A stretch of DNA of 64,000 nucleotides from Sphingomonas caeni (GCF_026013415.1 NZ_JAPDOK010000005.1:124001-188000), one strand, 5' to 3'; numbered from the stretch's first letter, positions 47,137 to 57,147 are shown. Notes: generated from the letters alone by a model not told the origin. Numbers and translations: made by a program.

Positions 47137-48318
47137 ATGAGTCATGCGTCCGCCATGGACGAGCCCGACCCGCCGCCCGAACCCGCGCCGCCCGAGGAGC
47201 CCGCCCAGCCGGAGCCCTTGGCGGAAGAGGCAATCGAGCCGGAAGCGGTCGAGCCCGAGCTCCCTTCGGAAGCCGAACTGGAGGTCATCGAGCCCGAGCC
47301 CCCTTCGGAGCCCGAGCCGGAAGCCGAGCCTGAGTCCCCTTCGGACCCCGAACCAGAAGCCGAGCCCGAAACCGGCCCCGAACCCGATCCCCAGCAGCAA
47401 GGGCGGCGGACCGGCGAGCGGATCGAACGCTATTTCCCGCCCCTCCCGGCGCCGGAGCCGCCCGCGCCGCGCGCCGTGCCGGTGCAGGTCCCGCCGCCGG
47501 TCGAATGGCCGCTCGCCGAGCCTTCCGAACCGCTCGGCCCCGGGCCGATGCCCGATCTCGAGCGGATCGAGCGCCCCGCCCGCCGCCCGCGCCCCGAGCC
47601 GCTTCCGCCGCCCGAGCCCAGGCGCAAGCGCCGCGCCTGGCCGATGCGCATCTTCGTCTGGCTGCTCAAGGCGGTGCTGATCTTCGTGATCGGATCGATC
47701 CTGTGGGTCGCCGCCTATCGCTTCGTGGCGCCGCCGGTCACCCTCACCATGATCGGCGATGCGATCGGCGGGCACGGTATCACCAAGAGCTGGATGCCGC
47801 TCGACCGGATCGACCCGAGCATGGCCCGCGCCGCGATCGCCGCCGAGGACGGACGCTTCTGCGAGCATTCGGGCTTCGACTACAAGGCGATCATGGCGGC
47901 CGCCGCGCGCAATGCCCGCGGCGGCAAGATCCGCGGCGGCTCGACGATCAGTCAGCAGACCGCCAAGAACGTCTTCCTGTGGCAAGGCGGCGGCTTCTTC
48001 CGCAAAGGGCTGGAGGCGTGGTTCACCCTGCTGATCGAGAATATCTGGGGCAAGCGCCGGATCATGGAGGTCTATCTCAACGTCGCCGAGACCGGGATCG
48101 GGACGTACGGCGTCAATGCCGGCGCACAACGCTATTTCGGCCATGACGCCAGCCGGATGAGCGACCGCGAGGCCGCGCTGATCGCCGCGGTGCTGCCGCT
48201 CCCCAAGAAGCGCGCCGCGATCGACCCCAAGGGCTTCACGCGGCGCTATGGCAATTCGATCAATGCCCGGATCGGCGTGGTCCGCGGCGACGGGCTCGAT
48301 GGCTGCCTGAGGAAATAA
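47137..48318 (+). CDS. mtgA: Monofunctional peptidoglycan glycosyltransferase MtgA with long acidic N-terminus
   Basis: A 393-aa GT51 enzyme polymerising lipid II into glycan strands. The catalytic part is ordinary: TM FVWLLKAVLIFVIGSILWV near residue 172, then IAAEDGRFCEHSGFDYKAI (catalytic Glu), GGSTISQQTAKNVFLW, KRRIMEVYLNVAETG. Before the TM there are about 170 residues of Pro/Glu-rich cytosolic sequence with repeated EPEPPSEPEPEAEPE-like units, absent from ordinary MtgA of about 230 aa. Start ATG 47137 or 47155. Confidence 0.92.
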   Translation: MSHASAMDEPDPPPEPAPPEEPAQPEPLAEEAIEPEAVEPELPSEAELEVIEPEPPSEPEPEAEPESPSDPEPEAEPETGPEPDPQQQGRRTGERIERYFPPLPAPEPPAPRAVPVQVPPPVEWPLAEPSEPLGPGPMPDLERIERPARRPRPEPLPPPEPRRKRRAWPMRIFVWLLKAVLIFVIGSILWVAAYRFVAPPVTLTMIGDAIGGHGITKSWMPLDRIDPSMARAAIAAEDGRFCEHSGFDYKAIMAAAARNARGGKIRGGSTISQQTAKNVFLWQGGGFFRKGLEAWFTLLIENIWGKRRIMEVYLNVAETGIGTYGVNAGAQRYFGHDASRMSDREAALIAAVLPLPKKRAAIDPKGFTRRYGNSINARIGVVRGDGLDGCLRK

Positions 48319-48321
48319 GCC

Positions 48322-48615
48322 CTATTTCTTCTCCGGCTTCTTCTCGTTCCCGGTGATCGCGTCGCCGGCCTTCTCCGCGGCGTCGCCCACCTTGCCCGCG
48401 GCCTTTTCGACGCCCTTGGCGGCATCGCTGATCGCGTCGGTCTTCACTGCCTCGTTGCGGTTCTGATTGATCAGGTAGAAGGCGCCGATCGCCAGCGCGA
48501 CGAGCAGGATGAAGCCGATCATCAGCCCCATCCCGCCCCCGCCGCCGCGGCGCTCGATGATCGTGGTCTGGCCCGGCGAATTGGGCGTGGTCGTGGTGGT
48601 GACGTCGTCGTCCAT
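48322..48615 (-). CDS. Small single-TM hypothetical protein
   Basis: 97 aa from the ATG at 48615 (GGAGG 6 nt before). Thr-rich N-terminus, a Gly run (RRGGGGGMG), one TM helix (LMIGFILLVALAIGAFYLI) and an Ala/Lys helical tail (GVEKAAGKVGDAAEKAGDAI). This layout is common in alphaproteobacteria; function unknown. Convergent with mtgA. Confidence 0.75.
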   Translation of the reverse strand: MDDDVTTTTTPNSPGQTTIIERRGGGGGMGLMIGFILLVALAIGAFYLINQNRNEAVKTDAISDAAKGVEKAAGKVGDAAEKAGDAITGNEKKPEKK

Positions 48616-48673
48616 GGGAAACCTCCGTTGAAAACCTTGGCGGCTCAACGGATTGGACTTGCGGCCTGTTCCC

Positions 48674-48994
48674 TCAGAAGGGCAGCTTGAACCCGGGCGG
48701 GAGCGAAAGGCCGCTGGTCATCTTGCCCATTTCGGCCTGGCTGGCGGCATCGGCCTTGGCGCGGGCATCGTTGAACGCGGCGGCGAGCAGGTCCTCGAGC
48801 ATGCCCTTCTCGGCCGGGTTGAGCAGCGAATCGTCGATATCCATCCCGATGATCCGCCCCTTGGCGCTGGCGCGGATCCTGACCAGCCCGCCGCCCGACA
48901 CACCCTCGACCTCGATCGTGTCGAGAGTGGCCTGCGCCTTGGTCAGCTCGGCCTGGACGTTCTGCGCCATGGCCATCATCTTTTCGAGATCCAT
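48674..48994 (-). CDS. ybaB: YbaB/EbfC nucleoid-associated protein
   Basis: A 106-aa dimeric DNA-binding protein: LEKMMAMAQNVQAELTKAQ, VEGVSGGGLVRIRASAKGRI, MDIDDSLLNPAEKGMLEDLL. Follows dnaX on the same strand, the conserved dnaX-ybaB order; recR is not adjacent here. Confidence 0.95.
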   Translation of the reverse strand: MDLEKMMAMAQNVQAELTKAQATLDTIEVEGVSGGGLVRIRASAKGRIIGMDIDDSLLNPAEKGMLEDLLAAAFNDARAKADAASQAEMGKMTSGLSLPPGFKLPF

Positions 48995-49082
48995 CTCAGT
49001 CAGCTTCCTTTAGCGTTGCGCGAAAAAGTGGTTGCCGGTTTTTCGCATAAGCAACGCGACAACAAACAAAAAGGAAGCGGGC

Positions 49083-50702
49083 TTACCCGCTTCCTGTTTT
49101 CGACCAGCCGGTCAGTTCCGCGCCCGGAAAGGCCTGCGTCGCCGCAGCGACCAGAGGCGAGGCCAATACGGCGTCGCGTTCCGCGGTCTCGGCCGCCTCC
49201 AGCGTCTCGCGCAGGCTTGGACTCCCGCCGCTTTCGGCGAGCACCAGCTTCCAGTGCCGCCCCGTATATTCGCGCAACGCCGCCGAGAGTTCCTTGCCGA
49301 AATCATGCGGCAGCGTGCGCGTCGCAGAAAATTCGATCTCGGGGGGCTCGAATCGGATCGGGCGGAGATAATCCTCGACCTGATGCGCCAGCGTCAGCCG
49401 CCCCTTGGCCTGGAGCAGATCGGCCAGCTCGCGCATGCTGCTCGGCCCGGCCTCGGCGGGCGCGGCGGGTGCGGCTGCGGGCGCACTTGCCATCACCGTG
49501 CCGTTCGCCAGCTGCTTTGCGAGCTCGCCCGGATCGGGGAGCTGCGAGGCGTGGATCACGCGCAGCAACGCCATCTCCGCCGCCTCGATCGGCAGTGCCG
49601 CGCGCGCCACCTCGTCATGTCCGCGCAGCAGCAGCTGCCAGAGGCGATGGAGCATCGGGAAGCTCAGCCCCGCCGCCCAGCGCTCGAGCGCCCTGATCTC
49701 CTCGGTCGATTGCCCGGCATTGGGATCGGTACCCAGCTTGACGATCGTGGTGCCGTGCACCGTCTCGAGCAACGTCCGTAGCACCGCCTGCGGATCGACG
49801 CCCAGATCATATTGCCCACGCAGCGACGCCAGCGCGGCCGCCGCGTCGCCCGCGAGCAGCAGCCCGAACAGGTCGCGGATCGCGCCCCGGTCCGACAGGC
49901 CGAGCATCCCCCGCACCGCATCGGCGCGGACCATGCCGCCTTCGATCGAGGCATGCGCGATCGCCTGATCGAGGATCGACAGCCCGTCGCGCGCCGACCC
50001 TTCCGCCGCGCGCGCGATCAGCGTCAGCGCCTCGGGCTCGGCCTCCACGCCCTCCGCCTCGCTCACCGCCGCGAAATGCGCCGCGAGCTTGTCCGCGGGA
50101 ATGCGGCGCAGGTCGAAGCGCTGGCATCGCGACAACACCGTCACCGGCACCTTGTTCACCTCGGTGGTGGCGAACAGAAACTTCACATGCGCCGGCGGCT
50201 CCTCCAGCGTCTTGAGCAGGCCGTTGAACGCGGCCTTGGACAGCATATGGACTTCGTCGATGATGTAGATCTTGTAGCGCGCCGAGACCGCCGAATAGCG
50301 CGACGCCTCGATGATCTCGCGGATATCGTCGATGCCGGTGTGGCTCGCGGCGTCCATTTCGATCACGTCGATATGGCGCCCCTCGGCGATTGCGACGCAG
50401 GGCTCGCACACCCCGCACGGATCGATCGTGGGCCCGCCCTGCCCGTCCGGTCCGATGCAGTTGAGCGCCTTGGCGATGAGGCGGGCGGTCGAGGTCTTGC
50501 CGACCCCGCGCACCCCGGTGAGCAGGAAGGCATGCGCCAGCCGGTCGCGCTTGATCGCGTTGCCCAACGTCTGGACCATCGCATCCTGCCCGATCAGCTC
50601 GGCAAAGGTCTGCGGCCGGTATTTGCGCGCCAGGACACGATAGGCCTCGGCCTTGTGAGGCTGGGGCGGTTCGTCGAGGCCAAGCAGGGATTCGTCGCTC
50701 AT
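49083..50702 (-). CDS. dnaX: DNA polymerase III subunit gamma/tau
   Basis: A 539-aa clamp-loader ATPase. Walker A GVRGVGKTSTARLIAKALNC, four zinc Cys (C-I, then DPCGVCEPC), Walker B IYIIDEVHMLSKAAFNGLLK, sensor LFATTE and SRC motif VLSRCQRFDL. Beyond the AAA+ core is the collar domain and an alphaproteobacterial tau-like C-terminus. No frameshift slippery run (long A-run) was noticed, so a short gamma form is not evident. Confidence 0.96.
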   Translation of the reverse strand: MSDESLLGLDEPPQPHKAEAYRVLARKYRPQTFAELIGQDAMVQTLGNAIKRDRLAHAFLLTGVRGVGKTSTARLIAKALNCIGPDGQGGPTIDPCGVCEPCVAIAEGRHIDVIEMDAASHTGIDDIREIIEASRYSAVSARYKIYIIDEVHMLSKAAFNGLLKTLEEPPAHVKFLFATTEVNKVPVTVLSRCQRFDLRRIPADKLAAHFAAVSEAEGVEAEPEALTLIARAAEGSARDGLSILDQAIAHASIEGGMVRADAVRGMLGLSDRGAIRDLFGLLLAGDAAAALASLRGQYDLGVDPQAVLRTLLETVHGTTIVKLGTDPNAGQSTEEIRALERWAAGLSFPMLHRLWQLLLRGHDEVARAALPIEAAEMALLRVIHASQLPDPGELAKQLANGTVMASAPAAAPAAPAEAGPSSMRELADLLQAKGRLTLAHQVEDYLRPIRFEPPEIEFSATRTLPHDFGKELSAALREYTGRHWKLVLAESGGSPSLRETLEAAETAERDAVLASPLVAAATQAFPGAELTGWSKTGSG

Positions 50703-50785
50703 TCTGGACCCACCCTAGCGGCGGAAACAGCGCGTGTCGAAGCCCGGTGGCGGTGTTAGATCGAGAAAAACAAGGAGCCGACCCC

Positions 50786-51139
50786 ATGTATATCTGCGGC
50801 CTCGTCATCCCCGTCCCCGCCGAGCAGCAAGAGGCCTATCGCGCCTGGGCGGCGAACAGCGCGGGCATTTTCAAGCGCTATGGCTGTATCGAGATCGTCG
50901 AGGCCTGGGAGGATTTCGTCCCCGAAGGCAAGCACACCGATTTCCGCAAGGCGGTGGCAGCCGAACCCGGCGAGAAGATCGTCTTCACCTGGCAGATCTG
51001 GCCGAGCAGGGAAGCGCTCGATGCGGCCGAGGAGCGGATGCATGCCGAGGGCGTACTGGAAACCGATATCGAGGCGCCGTTCGACGCGGGCCGGATGATT
51101 TTGGGGTGCTTCGCGCCGCTCAGCGTGATCGGGCGCTAA
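50786..51139 (+). CDS. DUF1428 family protein
   Basis: A 117-aa small protein of the DUF1428 (PA4535-like) ferredoxin-fold family: MYICGLVIPVPAEQQEAYRA, IEIVEAWEDFVPEGKHTDFR, EKIVFTWQIWPSREALDAAE and ending GRMILGCFAPL. Function unknown; dimeric alpha/beta-barrel homologues suggest a small-molecule enzyme. AAGGAG 8 nt before the ATG. With arr it sits between dnaX and ffs on the opposite strand. Confidence 0.88.
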   Translation: MYICGLVIPVPAEQQEAYRAWAANSAGIFKRYGCIEIVEAWEDFVPEGKHTDFRKAVAAEPGEKIVFTWQIWPSREALDAAEERMHAEGVLETDIEAPFDAGRMILGCFAPLSVIGR

Positions 51140-51264
51140 AGGAGAGGCGGAATCACCCTCTCTTCCCGTAGAAATTGTATAACGCACATAGGGGCTTGCG
51201 GCAAGTCCCCCGCCTTGCCCCATATGCCTGCCCCTCGATTCGAACCTGCGAGGGAGATGCGGCA

Positions 51265-51666
51265 ATGACCAGCGAGATCACGCAATATTATCACGGCACC
51301 AAGGCCGACCTGAAGCCGGGCGACCTGCTGTCCGCCGGGTTCAGCTCGAATTATGGGGTGCGGAAACAGGCGCCATGGATCTACCTCACCGGCACGCTGG
51401 ATGCGGCGATCTGGGGGGCGGAGCTGGCGGCCGGGGAAGGCCGCGAGCGCATCTATATCGTCGAGCCCATGGGCGAGATTTTCGACGATCCCAACCTGAC
51501 CGACAAGCGGTTTCCGGGAAATCCGACGCAGTCCTACCGGTCGCGCGATCCGCTCAGGATCGTCGGCGAGGTGGCCGCGTGGGAGGGGCATTCTGCCGAA
51601 CGATTGGCCGAGATGCGGGCGATGCTCGCGCGGCTCGATGCGGAAGGGGTCGAGGCGATCGATTGA
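51265..51666 (+). CDS. arr: Rifampin ADP-ribosyltransferase Arr
   Basis: A 133-aa enzyme that uses NAD+ to ADP-ribosylate the C23 hydroxyl of rifamycins, blocking RNA polymerase binding. Whole-length family match: ITQYYHGTKADLKPGDLL, YGVRKQAPWIYLTGTLDAAI, RERIYIVEPMGEIFDDPNLT and GNPTQSYRSRDPLRIVGEV; the H-Y-D triad positions His (YYHGT), Tyr (WIYLTG) and Asp (EIFDDP or LTDK) are present. Good ribosome binding site (AGGGAG). Chromosomal setting without mobile genes suggests an intrinsic copy. Confidence 0.93.
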   Translation: MTSEITQYYHGTKADLKPGDLLSAGFSSNYGVRKQAPWIYLTGTLDAAIWGAELAAGEGRERIYIVEPMGEIFDDPNLTDKRFPGNPTQSYRSRDPLRIVGEVAAWEGHSAERLAEMRAMLARLDAEGVEAID

Positions 51667-51672
51667 GCGCCC

Positions 51673-51776
51673 GGCGCGAGGTGAGAGCCGGGACGACCCG
51701 TGGCGAAATCGTTGTGGCTGCTTCCTTCCGGATCTGACCAGGTTGGCGACGACCACGTCCGCCCGACTCTCGCGCG
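51673..51776 (-). ncRNA. ffs: SRP RNA (4.5S, small bacterial type)
   Basis: A hairpin RNA of about 104 nt binding Ffh. On the minus strand the apical domain reads CCAACCTGGTCAGATCCGG then AAGGAAGCAGCCA, matching the conserved GGTCAG and GGAAGGAAGCAGCC. The ends pair (GCGCGAGAGTCGGG against CCCGGCTCTCACCTCGCGC). It lies upstream of dnaX on the same strand, with two opposite-strand genes between. Confidence 0.95.
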
Positions 51777-51833
51777 GCCATATGGGGGAAGGCAGGGAGC
51801 GGCGCAAGTGCCGCCCCCTGTCCTCTCCGTGGC

Positions 51834-52130
51834 TTAGCGCCAATATTGGACCCGGCGGCAATCCCGGTGGCGCTGGCCATGGCGCCAATAGGTGCGGCAG
51901 GCGCGGCGCCAATAGCCGCGGCGATTGTCGTGACCGCGCCAATGGTGGCGGCCCTGATCATAGTGGCGGCGCTGATAATAGCGGCGGTCCTGATCGCCCA
52001 CCGTGACGCGGACATGCGTCTGCGCCGGGGCCGGCGCGGCGTTGGCGGGGGCCGGCGCGGGGGCGGCGCTGGCCGCCCCGGGCACGATCAGCGCGAGGCC
52101 GGCCGCAGCAATAAGCGAAAGAATTTTCAT
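51834..52130 (-). CDS. Small secreted His/Arg-rich protein
   Basis: 98 aa from ATG 52130. Signal peptide 1-22 (LSLIAAAGLALIVPGAASAA), an Ala/Pro linker, then a very basic, aromatic mature part (RRYYQRRHYDQGRHHWRGHD, CRTYWRHGQRHRDC) with two Cys. Typical of short secreted sphingomonad proteins; function unknown. Its long 5' gap (52131-52450) holds no gene I can support. Confidence 0.72.
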   Translation of the reverse strand: MKILSLIAAAGLALIVPGAASAAPAPAPANAAPAPAQTHVRVTVGDQDRRYYQRRHYDQGRHHWRGHDNRRGYWRRACRTYWRHGQRHRDCRRVQYWR

Positions 52131-52450
52131 GACATAGCTCTCCAGACTGGCAGAAATAAACCTGCCCTGTCTTGACGCTGCAACCGCCCGCATAGTTCCA
52201 TCGCACGGTAAGCCCAGGAGCGGGCGGACCCGTCACTGCCCGTTGAAGGAACCCTCGGCCATAGCCTTCGAGCAGCCCCGAAAGCTGGTCCTCCAGGCCC
52301 CCGCCCAGCGCGATCATCGCGGCGCGGGCGGCGCCGAACATGACATGCGTAGGCTGGTTTACGGCTGTTTCTATGGACGGCCTCCGCTCGATCGAATGCG
52401 GAGGGAGGCTCTGCGCGATGAGCCTTCAAGTCAATGCAGGTTCGTGCACC
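52131..52450. other. 320-nt stretch without a supported gene
   Basis: Open frames here on both strands lack ribosome binding sites and recognisable composition. I see nothing definite in it. Confidence 0.5.
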
Positions 52451-53062
52451 CTATCCCAGCCTTTTCCCCTGCGCCCAGGCATTGGCGACGCGATCGGGAT
52501 CGAGTTCCTCCATTCGCGCGGTCAGATGCGCGCCGGTGCCCCGGCGGCGCGTGTCGGCGGAGGCGGTGCGGCTGCGGCCCACCTCGGTCTGCACCAGCGA
52601 GACGAACTGCTTGAGGCTGTCCTCCGCCACCAGCCGCATCCGGACCCGCTCCTCGTCGCTCGCCCTGGGCCAGCGGCACGCGACCTGGTGCGCGGCGACG
52701 AGCTGGTCGAGGATCTCGGGCCGCTTGCCGCGATAGGCGCGGGGCTTCTCGCGCCCCTCCGAATAGGGCCCGGCGTTGCGAAAGAAGAGCCGCCCGCGTT
52801 CGGTCAACGCCGAGGTCTTGACCAGCACTTCGACGCGCAGCCGCTCGGCCTCGGCGGCGGGGATCGGCGGGTCGCCATGGATGGTGATCAGCAATAGCGT
52901 CTGGAGCGCGGTGATCGCCTCGGCCGCCCAATCGAACACGTCCTCGGTGCGCAATTCGTTCTTGCGGCTGCTACGCCAGCCCGCGAACAGCGCGAACGCG
53001 GTGAGGATGGCCGAGACGGTCGCCGCGATCGCCTCGGTATTGCCGGGGAGGAAGTCCAGCAT
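52451..53062 (-). CDS. Hypothetical protein with N-terminal TM
   Basis: 203 aa. The ATG at 53062 overlaps the ferredoxin stop (TGATG). TM AIAATVSAILTAFALFAGW is followed by a basic RSSRKNE anchor and a mostly helical soluble part with RKNELRTEDVFDWAAEAITA and QTLLLITIHGDPPIPA. No family recognised. Translational coupling to the ferredoxin suggests shared expression only. Confidence 0.72.
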   Translation of the reverse strand: MLDFLPGNTEAIAATVSAILTAFALFAGWRSSRKNELRTEDVFDWAAEAITALQTLLLITIHGDPPIPAAEAERLRVEVLVKTSALTERGRLFFRNAGPYSEGREKPRAYRGKRPEILDQLVAAHQVACRWPRASDEERVRMRLVAEDSLKQFVSLVQTEVGRSRTASADTRRRGTGAHLTARMEELDPDRVANAWAQGKRLG

Positions 53063-53390
53063 CAGCGGCCCTGCATGTCGCGATGGCCGCTCGGCATGCG
53101 GACCGTCAGCCCGTCGAGCGCCGGTGTGAGCACGATCTGGCAGGCGAGCCGGCTGGTGCGGGTCGCGCCGATGGCGAGATCGAGCATGTCCTCTTCCTCC
53201 TCGGCCGCGGGCGGGAGCCGCGCGAAATCCTCCGCGGCGACGATAACATGGCAGGTCGAGCAGGCCATCTGCCCTTCGCACGTTCCCTCGAGCGGCTGGC
53301 CGTCGGCCTGTGCCACATCGAGAAGGATCGCGCCCTCCTCCGCGCCGACCATGCGCTCGGTGCCGTCGGTGCCGATGAAGCGGACGCGGA

Positions 53391-53394
<4 letters not shown>
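53062..53394 (-). CDS. [2Fe-2S] ferredoxin, adrenodoxin type
   Basis: A 110-aa electron carrier. The cluster Cys residues are in LEGTCEGQMACSTCHVIV (C-x5-C-x2-C) and SRLACQIVL. This is the ISC-linked/adrenodoxin type. The start at ATG 53394 overlaps the end of the upstream cysteine desulfurase by 4 nt, placing it in an Fe-S assembly or tRNA-thiolation operon. Confidence 0.93.
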
Positions 53395-54481
<1,087 letters not shown>

Positions 54482-54485
<4 letters not shown>

Positions 54486-55591
54486 GCGTTGGCCTTGGCC
54501 TGTTCTGCGGCTTCGCGATAGGCGGCAGCGAAGGCATCGAGTTCCTCGGGCGTTGTCGACCACCCGAGGCTTACCCGGATCGTGCGGTCGGCAACCTCGT
54601 CCGGCACGCCGAAACCCTTGAGCGCACGGCTGCGCTTGAGCGTGCCCGACGAGCAGGCGCTCCCCGCCGACACCGCGAAGCCCAGCGCATCGAAGCGGAT
54701 CAGCTGCGCGGCGGCGCTCATACGGCTCATGGCGACGGCGAAGATGTGTGCACACTGAACGCCCTGCTGGATCACCTCGCTATCATCGCCGTAGAGCAGA
54801 TCCTTGAAGGCGAAACGCTGCTCTACGCTCGTTCCCCAGCTGTCGTCGTCGCCGGCTTCGAGTGCCGCAGCCAAGCCCAGCGCCCCGGGCAGATTTTCGG
54901 TCCCGCCCCGATAGCCGAACTCCTGCCCGCCGCCCGGCTCAATCAGCGCCAGATCACGAACCAGTAGCGCGCCGATCCCTGGCGGCCCGCCCAGCTTGTG
55001 CGCGGACAAGGCGATCAGGTCGGCAGGAGGCAGCGGGTATTTGCCAGCGGATTGCGAACAATCGCTGAGAAGGATGCCGCCCGCCTCGCGCACCTCCTCG
55101 ATGGCCGGGTTGCGCGCAAAGGGCAGCAGATTCGTGCCGGTCTCCGAGTTGATCGACTGGATCGCGACGAGCGCCTTTCCACTCCGCTTCAGATAGTCTC
55201 GCAGGAAATCCGTGTCGGGCGTGGCCGGCATGGAGACTTGGTCGTCCTGGAACAGCGGCAGCACATCCGCCCCCGGCGCCGCCCGGAACACGGCGTCATG
55301 CTCCACCGCCGACACCAACCGCCGCTCCGCCTTCGCCCGCCCCAAGGCGATCGCCAGCGCCTCGCTCGCGCCCGAGGTGAAGATCAGTTCCCCCTCCCAG
55401 CCGAGCGCCGCCTTGATCCTTGCGCGGGCATCCTCCAGCGCCGCGCGCGCCGCCCTGCCCTCCGCATGCGGCGACGACGGGTTGGCCCAGCGCGCCATGC
55501 CTTCCGCTACCGCCGCCACAGCCTCGGGGCGCATCGGAGTGGTCGCGGCATGGTCGAGGTAGATGCGCTGGATCACGGTCTCTCGTTTCAA
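54482..55591 (-). CDS. Cysteine desulfurase family protein, first of tandem pair
   Basis: A 369-aa class V aminotransferase-fold PLP enzyme, paralogous to the gene behind it. IYLDHAATTPMRPEAVAAVA, PLP Lys in LSAHKLGGPPGIGALLV, GGGQEFGYRGGTENLPGALG and catalytic Cys loop VSAGSACSSGTLKRSRAL are intact, so it should be active. The region about residues 245-290 (FAFKDLLYGDDSEVIQQG) differs from its twin. Start ATG 55591. Confidence 0.9.
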
Positions 55592-55670
55592 TTGCGCCGG
55601 AGCGCCCGCTGCCTATATAGCGCGCAACTCAAAGCGCTCCACCGGCGCCACCCAGAATTCAAGGTCCCCG

Positions 55671-56327
55671 ATGCCCGAAGTCATCTTCCCCGGTCCCGAA
55701 GGCCGCCTCGAAGGCCGTTTCGCCCCCGCTCCGCGCCCCCGGGCGCCTGTCGCGATGATCCTCCATCCGCACCCCAATGCGGGCGGCACGATGAACAACC
55801 GCATCGTCCAGGAGCTCTACAAGACCTTCCAGCGCCGCGGCTTCGCGACGTTGCGCTTCAATTTTCGCGGCGTCGGCAAGAGCCAGGGCGTGTTCGACAA
55901 CGGCATCGGCGAACTGTCCGACGCGGCCAGCGCGCTCGACTGGGTGCAGAGCTTCCACCCCGAAGCCTCGACCACCTGGATCGCAGGCTTCAGCTTCGGC
56001 GCGTGGATCGGCATGCAGCTGCTGATGCGCCGCCCGGAGATTCGCGGCTTCATCTCGATCGCGCCGCCGGCGAACATGTACGATTTCACCTTCCTCGCGC
56101 CCTGTCCCTCGTCGGGGATCATCATCCAGGGCGAGAATGACGAGGTCGCCTCACCGGGCGCGACCCAGAAGCTGGTCGATAAGCTGCGCACCCAGAAGCA
56201 CATCACCATCCACCACGATACCATTCCGGGCGCGAACCATTTCTTCGAACATGAGATGGACGATCTGATGGGCAGCGTGGACAAATATCTGGACATGCGG
56301 CTGGACCCGAATTCGCCGATCCGCTGA
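55671..56327 (+). CDS. Alpha/beta hydrolase
   Basis: A 218-aa cytosolic hydrolase of the dienelactone-hydrolase/KANL3-like type: AMILHPHPNAGGTMNNRIVQ, oxyanion region LRFNFRGVGKSQG, nucleophile elbow IAGFSFGAWIG (Ser), Asp in IIQGENDEVAS and His in PGANHFFEHE. Widely conserved beside Fe-S/cysteine desulfurase genes in this group, as here (divergent). Substrate unknown. Confidence 0.88.
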   Translation: MPEVIFPGPEGRLEGRFAPAPRPRAPVAMILHPHPNAGGTMNNRIVQELYKTFQRRGFATLRFNFRGVGKSQGVFDNGIGELSDAASALDWVQSFHPEASTTWIAGFSFGAWIGMQLLMRRPEIRGFISIAPPANMYDFTFLAPCPSSGIIIQGENDEVASPGATQKLVDKLRTQKHITIHHDTIPGANHFFEHEMDDLMGSVDKYLDMRLDPNSPIR

Positions 56328-56411
56328 GGGGCGCCGGCGAAGTGATTGGCGCCAGCTAATCGCGAGCGAACTAGGTGCCCCCGGCCGGCGGCGCCGTCAG
56401 CGCCGGCCGAT

Positions 56412-56477
56412 GGCATGGGCTTTGCCCATGCCCGGCCTCAACCCAACCCGTCACCCCGGCCTTGAGCCGGGGGTGAC
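56412..56477. repeat. Two adjacent hairpins between convergent genes
   Basis: GGCATGGGC-TTT-GCCCATGCC (56412-56432), then GTCACCCCGGC (56450-56460) with GCCGGGGGTGAC (56466-56477). The second is the GTCACCCCGGCCTTGAGCCG repeat frequent in alphaproteobacteria. Together they probably end both transcripts. Confidence 0.7.
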
Positions 56478-56488
56478 GAAGGTTGCGG

Positions 56489-56782
56489 TCAGTCCTCGTC
56501 GTCCCAATCATTCTGGTATGGCGACCATGGCTGGCCGGCAGCGGTACGGGTTGCCGACCAGCCGGGCGGAATATGCGCAATCTCCTGAAGCTCAGGATGG
56601 CGGTCCAGGACGGTCGACATGGCCACAACCATGCCATCTGCTGTGTCATGCACCTCCCCATCCATGAACGCCCATGAATGGTCATCGTCATAGTGAGTGA
56701 CGAGCAGGACAGGCGCGCCATCGATCACCGAGCGGACGGTAATGCAGGCAGCATTTCGCACCTGATCGAACTTCCAGTCCAT
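56489..56782 (-). CDS. Hypothetical protein, last gene of the dehydratase operon
   Basis: 97 aa from ATG 56782 (GAGGGG 5 nt before). An alpha/beta-looking soluble protein: MDWKFDQVRNAACITVRSVI, VLLVTHYDDDHSWAFMDGEV, HPELQEIAHIPPGWSATR, acidic end NDWDDED. Not recognised. Eight bases behind the 59-aa membrane ORF. Confidence 0.7.
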   Translation of the reverse strand: MDWKFDQVRNAACITVRSVIDGAPVLLVTHYDDDHSWAFMDGEVHDTADGMVVAMSTVLDRHPELQEIAHIPPGWSATRTAAGQPWSPYQNDWDDED

Positions 56783-56790
56783 CCCGCCCC

Positions 56791-56970
56791 TCACACGGTC
56801 CAGATCAGCACATTCCCCACGATCACCACGGCGCAGACCAGCATCAGCACGCCCTTGAGCCTGTTCCCGCGGCGGAACGCCATCCACCACGATCCCCAGA
56901 CGAGCCCGAACGCACCGAGCATCATCACGCTCAGCATCACCGAGGCGAGGATGCCCGGCTGGTGCGGCAC
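56791..56970 (-). CDS. 59-aa small membrane protein
   Basis: A short ORF from a GTG at 56970: opening VPHQPGILASVMLSVMMLGA with two TM helices (LASVMLSVMMLGAFGLVWG and LKGVLMLVCAVVIVGNVLIW) and the basic loop FRRGNRLKG. It begins 3 nt after the stop of the 57-aa ORF and ends 8 nt before the next gene. Supported by packing and hydrophobicity. Confidence 0.6.
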   Translation of the reverse strand: MPHQPGILASVMLSVMMLGAFGLVWGSWWMAFRRGNRLKGVLMLVCAVVIVGNVLIWTV

Positions 56971-56973
56971 GCT

Positions 56974-57147
56974 TCAGAAAATCCAGCGCACCAGCAGCAC
57001 GATCGCTGCCAGGATCGCCGCGTAGAGCGCCATCACGCGCATGTCGCGCCGGTAGATGATGCGCAGCACGCCATAGACCGAATGCGTCAACAGCCACGAC
57101 CAGCCGCTCATCAACGCCGCCGCCACATTGCCCGAAACCCGCGCCAT
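56974..57147 (-). CDS. 57-aa small membrane protein
   Basis: A short ORF from ATG 57147, 4 nt after the dehydratase stop: MARVSGNVAAALMSGWSWLL, then HSVYGVLRIIYRRDMRVMAL and a TM helix (YAAILAAIVLLVRWIF) ending at the stop. Likely inner-membrane; coupled to the genes on both sides. Confidence 0.6.
   Translation of the reverse strand: MARVSGNVAAALMSGWSWLLTHSVYGVLRIIYRRDMRVMALYAAILAAIVLLVRWIF

Noticed and set aside
51554..52015. Frames through 51.67-51.78 kb on both strands
   Set aside because: This stretch is the SRP RNA gene; the frames are chance openings.
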